DNA from: Methanofastidiosum sp.
GTDB taxonomy: Archaea > Methanobacteriota_B > Thermococci > Methanofastidiosales > Methanofastidiosaceae
Length of the DNA stretch: 64,000 nucleotides
Direction of reading: 5' to 3'
Assembly: GCA_035362715.1 (NCBI GenBank)
Contig: DAOSDU010000009.1
Coordinates: 1 to 64,000 of the forward strand
In this document: in pieces, positions 34,652-43,582 of the stretch
Layout: every line of letters begins with the position of its first letter
Numbering within the stretch: the first letter of the stretch is position 1
Made by a program: the position numbers and the translations under genes
Notes under the pieces: generated by a model
Told to the model about the DNA's origin: nothing
Database searches by the model: none
The model's input: the letters and a program-made list of their open reading frames with translations, nothing else

Positions 34652-35914
34652 TCATCTTTTAATTGTCTTTAGTGCAGAACTCATGCTTTCTAAAGTTTTA
34701 TCTATTACTTCCTCATCGTGGTCTATTGATAAGAAGTTACATTCAAATTGTGAAGGTGGTAAGAATACACCTTTTTTTAATAGTTCTTTGTGGAATTTCT
34801 TAAACATTTCTGTATCAGATTTTTTTGCATCTTGATAATTCTTAACTTTTTCAACACCGAAGTATAAACAGAACATTCCGGGGGCACTGTACAGAGCAGT
34901 TTTCATTTTTGAAGTCATGTCATAAATACCGTCTGTGATTTTATCTGTCATATTCTTTATTTTTGGGTATGTTTCTTTCCTTTCTAAGATGTCTAGAGTC
35001 TTTAATCCTGCAGCTATAGAAACGGGATTTCCATTGAATGTACCTGCATTATATACGTGACCTTCTGGTGATACTTCATTCATTATCTTCTTCTTTCCAC
35101 CAAACGCTGCAAGTGGAAAGCCTCCGCCAATAATTTTCCCCATAGTTATAATGTCACCATTGACCTTGAAGCATTCTTGAGCTCCACCTAGGCCAACTCT
35201 AAATCCTGTGATAACTTCGTCCATAATTAATAAAGTTCCGTTCTGCTTTGCAGTCCTTTTTACTTCCTTTAGGTATCCTTTTTCAGGTAGGATACAGCCT
35301 GCGTTTGCAATTATCGGCTCTATTATGATTGCTGCAACATTGCCTTTCTCAACTATGGATGATAATGCCTCGATGTTGTTAAATTGTACAGAAATAGTAT
35401 TTTTTATAGAATCTTTAGGTATTCCCATTGAACCGGGGCTAGCTGTAGTCATTACTCCAGATCCTGCCTTTACCAAAACTACATCATGGGCGCCGTGGAA
35501 TCCCCCATCAAATTTTACTATCTTATCTCGTTGGGTTATACCTCTAGCAAGTCGAATAGCACTCATTGTCGCTTCAGTGCCAGTATTAACGCACCTAATC
35601 TTTTCTACATTGGGCACAATTTGGGATAATCTCTTTGCAAAAGTAATCTCTTCTTCAGTTGGCGTTCCATAATCTGTACCTTTTTCAAGTTGGTGTTTTA
35701 CAGCATCAATGATTTCAGGATTTTTATGTCCCAGCATCATCGGGCCGTAACCTAAGCAATAATCTATGTAACTGTTGCCTTCAACATCCAATAACATTGG
35801 ACCTTTGGCTCTTTCGGTAAAAAAAGGGTAAGGTTTCATGGCCCGAACAGGACTATTTACTCCTCCACAAAGATATTTTTTAGATTCATCAAAGAGATCT
35901 TTATTGCTTCTCAT
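34652..35914 (-). CDS. hemL: Glutamate-1-semialdehyde 2,1-aminomutase
   Basis: The protein has 420 aa, a class III PLP aminotransferase. SPVRAMKPYPFF near the start, NTGTEATMSAIRLARGIT, FDGGFHGAHD, LIMDEVITGFR and TMGKIIGGGFPLAAFGG (PLP lysine) are all present. It converts glutamate-1-semialdehyde to 5-aminolaevulinate, the entry to all tetrapyrroles. hemA and hemB are not in this window. It precedes hemC in the operon by eight bases. Confidence 0.96.
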   Translation of the reverse strand: MRSNKDLFDESKKYLCGGVNSPVRAMKPYPFFTERAKGPMLLDVEGNSYIDYCLGYGPMMLGHKNPEIIDAVKHQLEKGTDYGTPTEEEITFAKRLSQIVPNVEKIRCVNTGTEATMSAIRLARGITQRDKIVKFDGGFHGAHDVVLVKAGSGVMTTASPGSMGIPKDSIKNTISVQFNNIEALSSIVEKGNVAAIIIEPIIANAGCILPEKGYLKEVKRTAKQNGTLLIMDEVITGFRVGLGGAQECFKVNGDIITMGKIIGGGFPLAAFGGKKKIMNEVSPEGHVYNAGTFNGNPVSIAAGLKTLDILERKETYPKIKNMTDKITDGIYDMTSKMKTALYSAPGMFCLYFGVEKVKNYQDAKKSDTEMFKKFHKELLKKGVFLPPSQFECNFLSIDHDEEVIDKTLESMSSALKTIKR

Positions 35915-35942
35915 GACAAATCTTTAAGATAGAAACTTATAA

Positions 35943-36602
35943 CTATTTCGAATCTTCGTCTATCTTTTTAAGAAGAAGAACAGCATCTTCTCTCTTTATA
36001 TCAACTCTGTTATACTTAACAAATACGGAAAAATTGGATAGTATACTACCTAGTGTTTTTTCTGAGTTTTTAATTATCTTGTCCCATTGTCTTTCTGGAA
36101 AATACAAACTTTTTGCTGATTTGAATAGTATTTCTGATTCTTCAAGACTTATTATGTTTTCATCTGCGGCTTTTTTTATTGTTTCTCTAATATTTACAAG
36201 AGGTTCCGATATTGGGATAAATTCTTCACTATCAAAGGATAATGCGACTTCATCATCAGAATTAAAAGTACCATTTCGGTACCACTGATAAATTTTTCCA
36301 ACTCCTATCATTCCATACCTATCAAGTTCTGAAGCTCGTAAAGCGCCCATACTCGAAGCGCCATATATTTTTATGCCACTCTTTAGAACTTCCATTAACT
36401 CCCTAGGCGATACCGCACTTTCCCTAAAAAAAACTCCATCAATAATCCCAATTATATCAAAATCTTCTGAAACAGCCTTTGGAATATCTCCTCTTCTAAT
36501 GGGAGGGGCGTAGATAACTTCTCTATTTTTATCTGAAGACAAAATATTTTTAGCCTCTTCTAGAGGAAGGCTTGGGCCCAAATAGATAATAATTCTTATC
36601 AA
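35943..36602 (-). CDS. TfuA-like protein, partner of YcaO
   Basis: The protein has 219 aa. YLGPSLPLEEAKNIL at the N-terminus, PIRRGDIPKAV, and GIIDGVFFRESAVSPRELMEVLKSGIKIYGASSMGALRA define the TfuA family. In methanogens TfuA works with YcaO to thioamidate the active-site glycine of McrA, probably supplying sulfide. It overlaps the end of ycaO by 53 bases; the TTG start sits within the ycaO 3' end. Its pairing here with ycaO strongly suggests the host carries methyl- (or alkyl-) coenzyme M reductase. Confidence 0.92.
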   Translation of the reverse strand: MIRIIIYLGPSLPLEEAKNILSSDKNREVIYAPPIRRGDIPKAVSEDFDIIGIIDGVFFRESAVSPRELMEVLKSGIKIYGASSMGALRASELDRYGMIGVGKIYQWYRNGTFNSDDEVALSFDSEEFIPISEPLVNIRETIKKAADENIISLEESEILFKSAKSLYFPERQWDKIIKNSEKTLGSILSNFSVFVKYNRVDIKREDAVLLLKKIDEDSK

Positions 36603-37803
36603 CTTCTCTCATCCGCCCTCTTGATCCGATTCTTGAGTTATCAATACCATACTGTTCAAGTTGAGGAACTAGGACTCTTACTACAGGTATTCCAAGTTCA
36701 CTTCTTGTGATATCAACAACGATTGCTCTGTTAATTCCATTCTTAGTTAAAATATTTAATAATGTGTTAATGTCTTCTAGGATATCGTCTGAAGCTTTAG
36801 CTGTGAAATCCGAAGTCTTTGTTTCAACTCCAAATTTATTTAAGTAATACCAGTTTAGTTTTCTGATACGATCGTAGCCTATCCTTCTCTTCATTTCTGC
36901 TTTCTGAGTGTCTTCTCTGGCACCGTGGATTTGGGTTAACCTTGATTGTGCAGCTTCAGTTATCGCACGATACAATGCTACTTTTGGATCGATATGAGTC
37001 CCCATGCCCATTACCATAAGAGTTGGATCCTTTAATTTTAAATCATCAATTGCAGCAAGAATTGTTGGAACTTTTATGTCATCAGAAGTAATATCTTTAA
37101 AAACAATTTCTATTTCATTTTCCTTAAATCTATTGAGAAAATCTTCAAGTAAAGGATCATTTATCTCAATTACAAGGTCCTTGGGGAAAGTTCTTTTCAT
37201 CTCAACAAGAGACCATGCATCTCTTTCAATAACTTCGCATAAGCCATGAAAAATTGCTTCTTCTAAAGTATTCCCCGAAGCCAATCCATTTGTGTTTGTT
37301 CTGAAAAGGGGGTAATCTCTTTTTAGAGGATAGGGATGAAATACAGAATTTGCAGGTACATAGATTTCTTCTTTTCTAATAAGGTCGTAACCTTTAACCC
37401 ACCCTATTTTTATATATTCATTATACATTTCTTGGGCTGGCAATGCTAATTCATAAGGTGATAAATAATTAACTTTTCCGTTCAATTCAGATTCTGAAGA
37501 ATCTAAAATCATCTCTTCATTAACTTCAGAAGAATATCTTTCGATACCTTCCATTATCGCAGATACTTCTGCCTCAGTTTTAGATACTCCTTTCCCATTA
37601 TAGACTGACACTGAGCCCTGCGACGCATCAGGTCTTACAGCAGAGAAAACTGGAATTCCAAGTCTATCTAGATCAGTTATATCTGCAACTCTTGTTATTC
37701 CACATATCTCAAGCTTATTTTTGACAATTTCAAGCGTTTCTTCTGGAGGGATAGCTCTGTGAGTATCCTTCATGTATAGTTTTTTACAGCTTTTGAGTTC
37801 CAT
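36550..37803 (-). CDS. YcaO family ATP-dependent cyclodehydratase/thioamidation enzyme
   Basis: The protein has about 417 aa. SAIMEGIERYSSE and NGLASGNTLEEAIFHGLCEVIERDAW are the YcaO ATP/Mg-binding motifs. The frame is open to 37842, but ATG 37803 has a strong AGGAG site, so I start there. YcaO proteins activate peptide amides by phosphorylation; with TfuA in methanogens this gives thioglycine in McrA. No peptide substrate gene is adjacent, consistent with acting on McrA rather than a RiPP. Confidence 0.93.
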   Translation of the reverse strand: MELKSCKKLYMKDTHRAIPPEETLEIVKNKLEICGITRVADITDLDRLGIPVFSAVRPDASQGSVSVYNGKGVSKTEAEVSAIMEGIERYSSEVNEEMILDSSESELNGKVNYLSPYELALPAQEMYNEYIKIGWVKGYDLIRKEEIYVPANSVFHPYPLKRDYPLFRTNTNGLASGNTLEEAIFHGLCEVIERDAWSLVEMKRTFPKDLVIEINDPLLEDFLNRFKENEIEIVFKDITSDDIKVPTILAAIDDLKLKDPTLMVMGMGTHIDPKVALYRAITEAAQSRLTQIHGAREDTQKAEMKRRIGYDRIRKLNWYYLNKFGVETKTSDFTAKASDDILEDINTLLNILTKNGINRAIVVDITRSELGIPVVRVLVPQLEQYGIDNSRIGSRGRMREVDKNYYLFGPKPSSRRG

Positions 37804-37804
37804 T

Positions 37805-38293
37805 TTATCTCCTGAATATTGAACTGTCCATAAATATATCAATCATATGGTCAAATGGTATTACATTGCACCATCCTGATTTTTCAAAAATGCTCATGAA
37901 GCAAACACCAATTATTTTTTTATCTTTGTTTCCAATTTTTTCTAAAAACTTTTCTACAGAAGGAATTTCAGGGCCACCTGGCATAGCAAGTCCCCCCATC
38001 ACTACCACTAATTCGGGATTGTATGGGTCCCCTCCTTTAACAAAATCACAGTCAACACTTGACAAAATTACCTTATAGGGCTCATCTAAGTTAATTGCAG
38101 GAACATAAATAATCTCTTTGTTCATTGATCTAATCACATATGTTAAAAGTTCAACAAAAGGAGTGCAAGTAAACTTATTTCCAGTAAACACTATTTTTTT
38201 AATTTCTTTTTCTTTATTAATGTCTTCAACAATTTGCTTAAAAGTTCTTAAAAAACCTGTTATCCCTTTAGATTCAGAATCAATCTTTTTCAA
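37805..38293 (-). CDS. DUF2124-like protein
   Basis: The protein has about 162 aa. KGITGFLRTFKQIVEDI then KIVFTGNKFTCTPFVELLTYVIR, and LVVVMGGLAMPGGP resemble DUF2124, a family I know mostly from methanogens. The frame opens at 38338, but TTG 38293 has a GAGGTGG ribosome site and overlaps the upstream GTPase by 14 bases, so it is the better start. Position directly before ycaO suggests a link to MCR maturation or methanogenesis, though its function is unknown. Confidence 0.72.
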   Translation of the reverse strand: MKKIDSESKGITGFLRTFKQIVEDINKEKEIKKIVFTGNKFTCTPFVELLTYVIRSMNKEIIYVPAINLDEPYKVILSSVDCDFVKGGDPYNPELVVVMGGLAMPGGPEIPSVEKFLEKIGNKDKKIIGVCFMSIFEKSGWCNVIPFDHMIDIFMDSSIFRR

Positions 38294-39281
38294 AGTAATC
38301 CACCTCTTCTTCAAAATACTTGAAAAGTATATCTTCAATATTTTTTTTCAAGGCATCTATATTTGACCCTTCTTGAGCTGATATTTTTATGCCTCCCATG
38401 TCGTCTTTAAAACCCCAATCTTTTAAATCTATTTTATTTAAAACTTTTATAAATGGAACGCCTACAAAACTCTCAGATATTTCATTATACAGATTCATCT
38501 GGTCTGCCATAGTGTATCCACATGATTCAGTTGGATCAAAGACAAATAAAATTAATTTTGCAAGATACTTCAATGCAGATATAGCCTGCAATTCAATTGG
38601 ATTTCTATAACTAAGCTCTCTATCTAATAGCCCGGGCGTATCTACAACTTGGATCATTCTTTTATTATAAGAAAATGATGAAACATTAATACCTTTTGTT
38701 GTAAATGGATAAGAATTAATTTCAGGTTCAGAGTTAGTTAAAGCTTTTAGTAGCGAAGATTTACCTACATTTGGAAATCCTGCTATGACTACTGTGTATA
38801 AATCAGGATTTATTGAAGGAAGATTTTTTAGTTTCTCTCTCGCATTATTCAAAAATTTTAGATTTTTTTCTACCTGTTTTAATATTGAGATATATCTGCC
38901 ATAGCACTGTTTTCTTAGAAATGATGCGTCCTGAGAGGACTTTGCCCTTCTAATATTCTTTATATACTCTATCTTAACTGCGTTAATTGTATTCACTGCA
39001 AAAGAAAGAGCACCTAGGTTGTGTCTTAATTTATCTATTCCAACAATTACGTCTATTAACTCTCTTGTGAAAGGAGGCAATCTATCAAAAGAAGGATATC
39101 TCTCTACAACTTTGAAAAGTGACTCTGCTAGATTTTCTCCAGCAACAGTAACTCTAATCGATTCTTTCTCTTTAACAATCTCATTGATATTTTTTTTACT
39201 AGAGAGTGCTTTTTTCTTAGCATTTCTAAATGCCTTATCTACTATCTCGTCTATATCTATACGAGGTATTTCTTTGAACAT
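38280..39281 (-). CDS. NOG1-family GTPase
   Basis: The protein has 333 aa. An N-terminal helical domain precedes GFPNVGKSSLLKALTNSEPEI (G1, about 169), PFTTKGI (G2), VDTPGLLD (G3) and NKIDLKDW (G4). The combination of long N-terminal helices and this G domain is the archaeal NOG1, a large ribosomal subunit assembly factor. It heads the leftward operon containing DUF2124, ycaO, tfuA, hemL, hemC and the rest. Confidence 0.92.
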   Translation of the reverse strand: MFKEIPRIDIDEIVDKAFRNAKKKALSSKKNINEIVKEKESIRVTVAGENLAESLFKVVERYPSFDRLPPFTRELIDVIVGIDKLRHNLGALSFAVNTINAVKIEYIKNIRRAKSSQDASFLRKQCYGRYISILKQVEKNLKFLNNAREKLKNLPSINPDLYTVVIAGFPNVGKSSLLKALTNSEPEINSYPFTTKGINVSSFSYNKRMIQVVDTPGLLDRELSYRNPIELQAISALKYLAKLILFVFDPTESCGYTMADQMNLYNEISESFVGVPFIKVLNKIDLKDWGFKDDMGGIKISAQEGSNIDALKKNIEDILFKYFEEEVDYFEKD

Positions 39282-39314
39282 ATGAAAATCCTGTGATAAT
39301 TATATCTTTGGGTC

Positions 39315-39734
39315 TCACTTAATAGAATCTAATGTGTATACCTTTAAAAACCTCTTCTTAAGTTCACTTGAACTGTAAGGCAATCTCTTGTCAAGCCTCA
39401 TTATTTTTGTATTAAGTCCACTCTTACTGATACGTTCTTCGATCCACGAGGAATACTGGTCAGGACCCAGAAAAATAATATCCGGATTCTCCGCCAGGAC
39501 TGGCGTAAAAAAATCTTTTTGATCTCCAAGTATGACATTTTCAACCATCTTAAGATTTTCAAGAATTAATTTGCGTTCATTTTCATTAAAAATCGGGGCG
39601 CGTCCCTTGAACTTCTTTATAGTGTCGTCTCTTGCTACAACAACGGTGACATCCCCTAATTTTGATGCTTCTGTTAAAAAATAGATGTGACCGGGATGAA
39701 TAACATCGAAATTACCAGCAATAAGAACCTTCAA
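39315..39734 (-). CDS. ribL: FAD synthase (archaeal RibL-type cytidylyltransferase)
   Basis: The protein has 139 aa. AGNFDVIHPGHIYFLTEA has the HxGH nucleotidyltransferase motif and the C-terminal LPYSSSELKKRF the second conserved motif. Archaeal RibL adenylates FMN to FAD. Closely related enzymes act on glycerol-3-phosphate, but size and the PDIIFLGPDQ stretch fit FAD synthase. TTG start with an AAAGGTG ribosome site. Confidence 0.88.
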   Translation of the reverse strand: MKVLIAGNFDVIHPGHIYFLTEASKLGDVTVVVARDDTIKKFKGRAPIFNENERKLILENLKMVENVILGDQKDFFTPVLAENPDIIFLGPDQYSSWIEERISKSGLNTKIMRLDKRLPYSSSELKKRFLKVYTLDSIK

Positions 39735-39764
39735 AGGAGCACCTTTACTATCTTAAAAAGGTTA

Positions 39765-39774
39765 TTTTATAAAT
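39765..39774 (+). promoter_or_regulatory. TATA box deciding the helicase start
   Basis: TTTTATAAAT is centred about 26 bases before 39795. This would start the mRNA next to ATG 39797 and rules against the upstream TTG 39776, which would lie before the transcription start. Confidence 0.6.
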
Positions 39775-39796
39775 ATTGTGGAAAAGGCTTCATATA

Positions 39797-42247
39797 ATGC
39801 TCATAGCTGTAAGGAACAAGAAGAAAAAAGATGAAGTTGAAATCCTAGAAGTTCTTAGTGGGAAGATTACTACAAAATATCTTCTTGTTCTTGCCCAAGA
39901 CGGAGAGCGATTTGTTCCTAAAAAATTTAGAAAGATTGAAGACGATAAAGAAACAATCTTGATGCCAAAAGAATCACTTAAACTTCTAAGAAGCGATACA
40001 ATTTATGTATCAAAAGACCACTTCACAGAGGAGATATTGAATTTATTTGTTAACATGCTAAAATCTTATGGTGCTAAATTTGACTATATTTCTTTATGCA
40101 AGTTCTGCTTGATTGAAAATAGAATCAATACTAAAGGAACTCCCTACACCTATCACTCCGAGCCAATATGTGAAATATGTGCAAAATCTGAAATTGCAAA
40201 AGATTTGAACTATAAGGGGATCAAGGACACAAAACTTGCCGAGAAATTGTTGAAAAGATATTCTGACGTTGACAGGGTGCTTATGGTTTTTGATCCAAAG
40301 TTTGATCCTACAAGAGATTCTTCTATTACAATGTACGATAGAATTGACTCTTCTCCCCTTGACATTAAAATTCATAAAATATCCGACCTTGATATATCTA
40401 GCGAATTCAAAGACAGATTTTCTTCAAGAGGTATCAATGAACTTACACCGGTACAGTCCATCGCAATAGACAAGGGATTATTCAAAGGCAATAATTTTCT
40501 TGTTATGAGCGAAACTGCTTCAGGAAAAACATTGATAGGAGAATTATCATTTTTTTCAAGATATAAAAAAGGAGATAAATTACTTTACTTATCTCCTTTA
40601 GTTTCACTTTCTTTGCAGAAGTATGAGGACTTTAGAGAGAATTATCCAAATAACAGTGTTTCTTTAAGAGTCGGGTTATCTAGAATTGCCGAAAATCCAA
40701 AAGATATAAACAGGTCTTTAGATGCTGACATAATAATTGGAACATATGAAGGCATAGACCAGATTTTTAGGTCTGGAATTACTATTAATGGCATTTCTAC
40801 TGTTGTAATAGATGAAATTCACATGCTTCAAGACAAAGAAAGAGGCCCTCTATTAGACAGCTTAATATCAAGACTATATATTTTGTGCCCAAAGGCTCAG
40901 TTTATTGGATTATCTGCAACTGTTGGGAATCCAAAGGAACTCTCAGATATACTCAAAATGGAACTTGTCAGTTATGACAAGAGGCCTGTTCCACTTGAAA
41001 GGCATGTTATTTTTTGCACTGGTCACGGTGGGAAACTTCATACTATCTCTAGATTAATAAGAAAGGAAAATTCAGAAATCTCTTCAAAAGGCCACAGAGG
41101 GCAAGTAATTGTTTTTTCTAATTCAAGAAAGAATTGTCACTCTCTTGCTGAACATTTTAAGACAAGGGGGATAAACGCAGCAGCTTACCATTCTGGCCTT
41201 CCTTTTAAGGAGAGAAGAGAAATAGAAAATAAATTTTGGAAAGGAAAGCTTGACACAGTCGTCACTACGGCAGCACTTGCTGCAGGTGTTGACTTCCCAG
41301 CATCAGCAGTAACTTTCGAAACGCTTTCCATGGGGATAGAACCACTCAAGATATTCGAATTCCAACAGATGATAGGTAGGGCAGGCAGACCTTCTTTTCA
41401 CGACAAAGGAAAGGCCTACCTTTTGATAGATCCACAAGAAAAGTACGGTGATGTTTCTGAAGAGGAACATTGTTTCTATCTTTTAGATAACAAATCTGAG
41501 AAGGTAGATATACAATATGACACCGATACATCACTAGAAAGAACATTATCTATTATTTCCACATTTTCCAATTTATCTATTGGTGAAATAAAAAGAAATT
41601 TTGAAATGGGATTTGCACCCTCTTTTGACAATGCATTTATTGATACTTTACGAAAAGAAGGATTGATCGATATCAAGGCAGATAAAACAAATATTACTAA
41701 ATTTGGTAGAATAGTCTCCTCAAATTTTCTTAAAATACCCCATGCACTTTTCATGAAGAAATTTAATAGAGAGGACGTTAGGGAAATTATTTTTCAAACT
41801 TTACCATTTCCCAATACTTACCTCACGAGTAAACTGCAAGCTATTCTAAAAATTGATTCGTCTTCTCTTTTCTCTGGAACAACTCTAGAAAAAATTTACT
41901 TCCAAAATAGAAAAGAAGCCCTATCTAGGCACGGTGAAGAAGTCTTGATTAACCTTCTAACTGAGTTTTTTGCCTGTGGTTGTAAAGATGCCCCATATTG
42001 TAATTGCCCAAAGATTGAGATTGGAAAAAGATTATTAGATTTAAGAAAAGCAAAATTATCTCCCCATAGGATTAGTGAAGAATTTAGAAAAGAATATGGA
42101 TTGAAGATTTTTTCGGCAGATTTGATCAATTGGTTAGACTCTGCGATAAGAGCTCTTGAAACTGCAGAAAAAATATTTGCCCTTTATGGAAAGGAGAAAC
42201 AGAGAAAAGCTACAATAAAAGAGATTGAGAATATAGTTGGGAGGTAA
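39797..42247 (+). CDS. Archaeal superfamily 2 DEAD/DEAH helicase with N-terminal zinc-binding region
   Basis: The protein has about 816 aa. Residues 80-160 contain a CKFC...CEIC pair likely to bind zinc. The helicase core shows SETASGKT (Walker A, about 240), DEIH (Walker B), LSATVGNP (III), and QMIGRAGRPSFHD (VI), close to Hel308/Ski2-like enzymes. A C-terminal CGCKDAPYCNCP adds another cysteine group. It matches archaeal DUF5814-type helicases of unknown substrate. Start chosen at ATG 39797 from the TATA box; an alternative TTG lies 21 bases upstream. Confidence 0.87.
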   Translation: MLIAVRNKKKKDEVEILEVLSGKITTKYLLVLAQDGERFVPKKFRKIEDDKETILMPKESLKLLRSDTIYVSKDHFTEEILNLFVNMLKSYGAKFDYISLCKFCLIENRINTKGTPYTYHSEPICEICAKSEIAKDLNYKGIKDTKLAEKLLKRYSDVDRVLMVFDPKFDPTRDSSITMYDRIDSSPLDIKIHKISDLDISSEFKDRFSSRGINELTPVQSIAIDKGLFKGNNFLVMSETASGKTLIGELSFFSRYKKGDKLLYLSPLVSLSLQKYEDFRENYPNNSVSLRVGLSRIAENPKDINRSLDADIIIGTYEGIDQIFRSGITINGISTVVIDEIHMLQDKERGPLLDSLISRLYILCPKAQFIGLSATVGNPKELSDILKMELVSYDKRPVPLERHVIFCTGHGGKLHTISRLIRKENSEISSKGHRGQVIVFSNSRKNCHSLAEHFKTRGINAAAYHSGLPFKERREIENKFWKGKLDTVVTTAALAAGVDFPASAVTFETLSMGIEPLKIFEFQQMIGRAGRPSFHDKGKAYLLIDPQEKYGDVSEEEHCFYLLDNKSEKVDIQYDTDTSLERTLSIISTFSNLSIGEIKRNFEMGFAPSFDNAFIDTLRKEGLIDIKADKTNITKFGRIVSSNFLKIPHALFMKKFNREDVREIIFQTLPFPNTYLTSKLQAILKIDSSSLFSGTTLEKIYFQNRKEALSRHGEEVLINLLTEFFACGCKDAPYCNCPKIEIGKRLLDLRKAKLSPHRISEEFRKEYGLKIFSADLINWLDSAIRALETAEKIFALYGKEKQRKATIKEIENIVGR

Positions 42248-42391
42248 TAAATCTAGTATTAGTTATTTTATTTATTTTAATACACTTCTTAGAACTATAA
42301 TTTGACTTATTTAGCTTCAGAATATATTGAACCATATCACTATATTTAAAAATATAAAAGATACATGTAATATGCCGAACAGGTGGTATAA

Positions 42392-42790
42392 ATGGAAAAA
42401 AATAAAAAAATAATAATCGGAGGGATCATCATTATTCTACTTGCCATAGCTGCATATTTCACCTTCTTTGGAGCACAAGAGAAAACTTACACCGAAGATA
42501 CGCAAGGAGCTATTAATGTAAAAAAAGGAGATACATTCAAAATTACCCTCAAATCTAATCCAACTACGGGATATCAATGGAATGCAGATTTTGATGAAAC
42601 TCTAATTCAATTAGTCGATACATCCTACAAAGCCGATGAACCGCAGCTTATGGGAAGTGGCGGAACAGAAATATTTGAATTCAAGGTAATTGGATCCAAC
42701 ACAAACACTAACATTAAGTTTTCTTATGCTAGGCCATGGGAAAGTGTTCCTCCAATAGATGAGAAGTCTTTTGAAATTAAAATAAAATAA
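42392..42790 (+). CDS. Chagasin-like (I42 family) cysteine protease inhibitor, membrane-anchored
   Basis: The protein has 132 aa. An N-terminal membrane helix (residues 6-27) is followed by a small beta domain. The three chagasin loops are all visible: NPTTGYQW near residue 62, GSGGTE near 91, and RPWE near 110. The family blocks papain-like cysteine proteases outside the cell. The protein is probably extracytoplasmic. No cysteine protease gene is nearby. Confidence 0.88.
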   Translation: MEKNKKIIIGGIIIILLAIAAYFTFFGAQEKTYTEDTQGAINVKKGDTFKITLKSNPTTGYQWNADFDETLIQLVDTSYKADEPQLMGSGGTEIFEFKVIGSNTNTNIKFSYARPWESVPPIDEKSFEIKIK

Positions 42791-42854
42791 TATTTTAATA
42801 TTTATTTTTAAAGTCTCAATAACTTATTATTTTATTTTTTTAAGAACTTGTTTC

Positions 42855-43400
42855 TCAAGGCACGTCAGACAAATAATTAGTTATTTTACCCCCAAATACT
42901 TTTAAAATTATTATTGCAGCAACTATATTTACAATTATCGATATAGTAATGGCTGGAAACATATCGATCCAGATTATTGGAATTTCACTAATATTATTAT
43001 CTCTAAAAATTGAAACAGAAATAGCTACAAGAGTTGATGTAAATATATATCTTGAGAATTGTCCAACTATTATCGCCCTCTCTTTTCCAATTTTTTTTAG
43101 AAGATAATAAGTGACTAATGCCATCAAGACATCTCCCACTCCGGCCGCCATCTCAACATAAATCCTGCCTGTGTAAATTGATGAACTAATACCTTTAACA
43201 AGGGCCGTAATCGCACCACCCATGGGGGAGAATAGTGAAATGATAGATACGGGCGTAGTTCCAAGATTTGGATTTCCCCATTGCAAGGGAATATTAAAAT
43301 AAGTCAAAATTCCGGCACTAATACAACTAATAATTATAATTCTTTTATTCATAAGTTTGATTTTAAACAAATGTTTAAATGGATTTCTTATCCTTTTCAT
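42855..43400 (-). CDS. Predicted ECF-type or related small membrane protein
   Basis: The protein has 181 aa with five or six membrane helices. LGTTPVSIISLFSPMGGAITALVKGISSSIYTGRIYVEMAAGVGDVLMALVTYYLL resembles ECF S-components, but I do not assign a substrate. Start ATG 43400 is uncertain: a TTTAAA element at 43374-43379 would fit a leaderless start at the internal ATG 43352. It is divergent from the Tyr-leader operon. Confidence 0.6.
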   Translation of the reverse strand: MKRIRNPFKHLFKIKLMNKRIIIISCISAGILTYFNIPLQWGNPNLGTTPVSIISLFSPMGGAITALVKGISSSIYTGRIYVEMAAGVGDVLMALVTYYLLKKIGKERAIIVGQFSRYIFTSTLVAISVSIFRDNNISEIPIIWIDMFPAITISIIVNIVAAIIILKVFGGKITNYLSDVP

Positions 43401-43455
43401 TATATTCTTGAACTATAGAACACTATTCAAAAAATTCTCAAAAAATTAGAAAACC

Positions 43456-43464
43456 TTATAAATA
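43456..43464 (+). promoter_or_regulatory. TATA box of the Tyr-leader operon
   Basis: TTATAAATA is centred about 22-26 bases before 43482-43486, so the mRNA would begin at or beside the first ATG of the leader ORF. That makes the leader ORF the very 5' end of the transcript. Confidence 0.6.
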
Positions 43465-43481
43465 TCCTGTCTGTTTTTACT

Positions 43482-43580
43482 ATGAGGGATTCAATGAGGG
43501 AGAATTTATTCAAACCTACTTATGTTCTTTTTGAGAATGCTCTCTCTTCCGTTTATTGCTATTATTATTATGGCTATTGA
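43482..43580 (+). CDS. Tyrosine-rich leader peptide, 32 codons
   Basis: The ORF runs from ATG 43482 to TGA 43578-43580. Its last residues are SSVYCYYYYGY: six Tyr among the final eight codons and seven in all. It begins at the predicted transcription start (leaderless) and ends 53 bases before the PaaK start. Codons 1-5 (43484-43495) are complementary, with one bulge, to the stop region 43576-43588. The composition and position match amino-acid leader peptides that sense charged tRNA by ribosome stalling. A second in-frame ATG lies at 43494. Confidence 0.75.
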   Translation: MRDSMRENLFKPTYVLFENALSSVYCYYYYGY

Positions 43581-43582
43581 AT

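Noticed and set aside
39776..39796. Upstream TTG start for the helicase
   Set aside because: The TATA box at 39765-39774 places transcription start after this codon; ATG 39797 is better.
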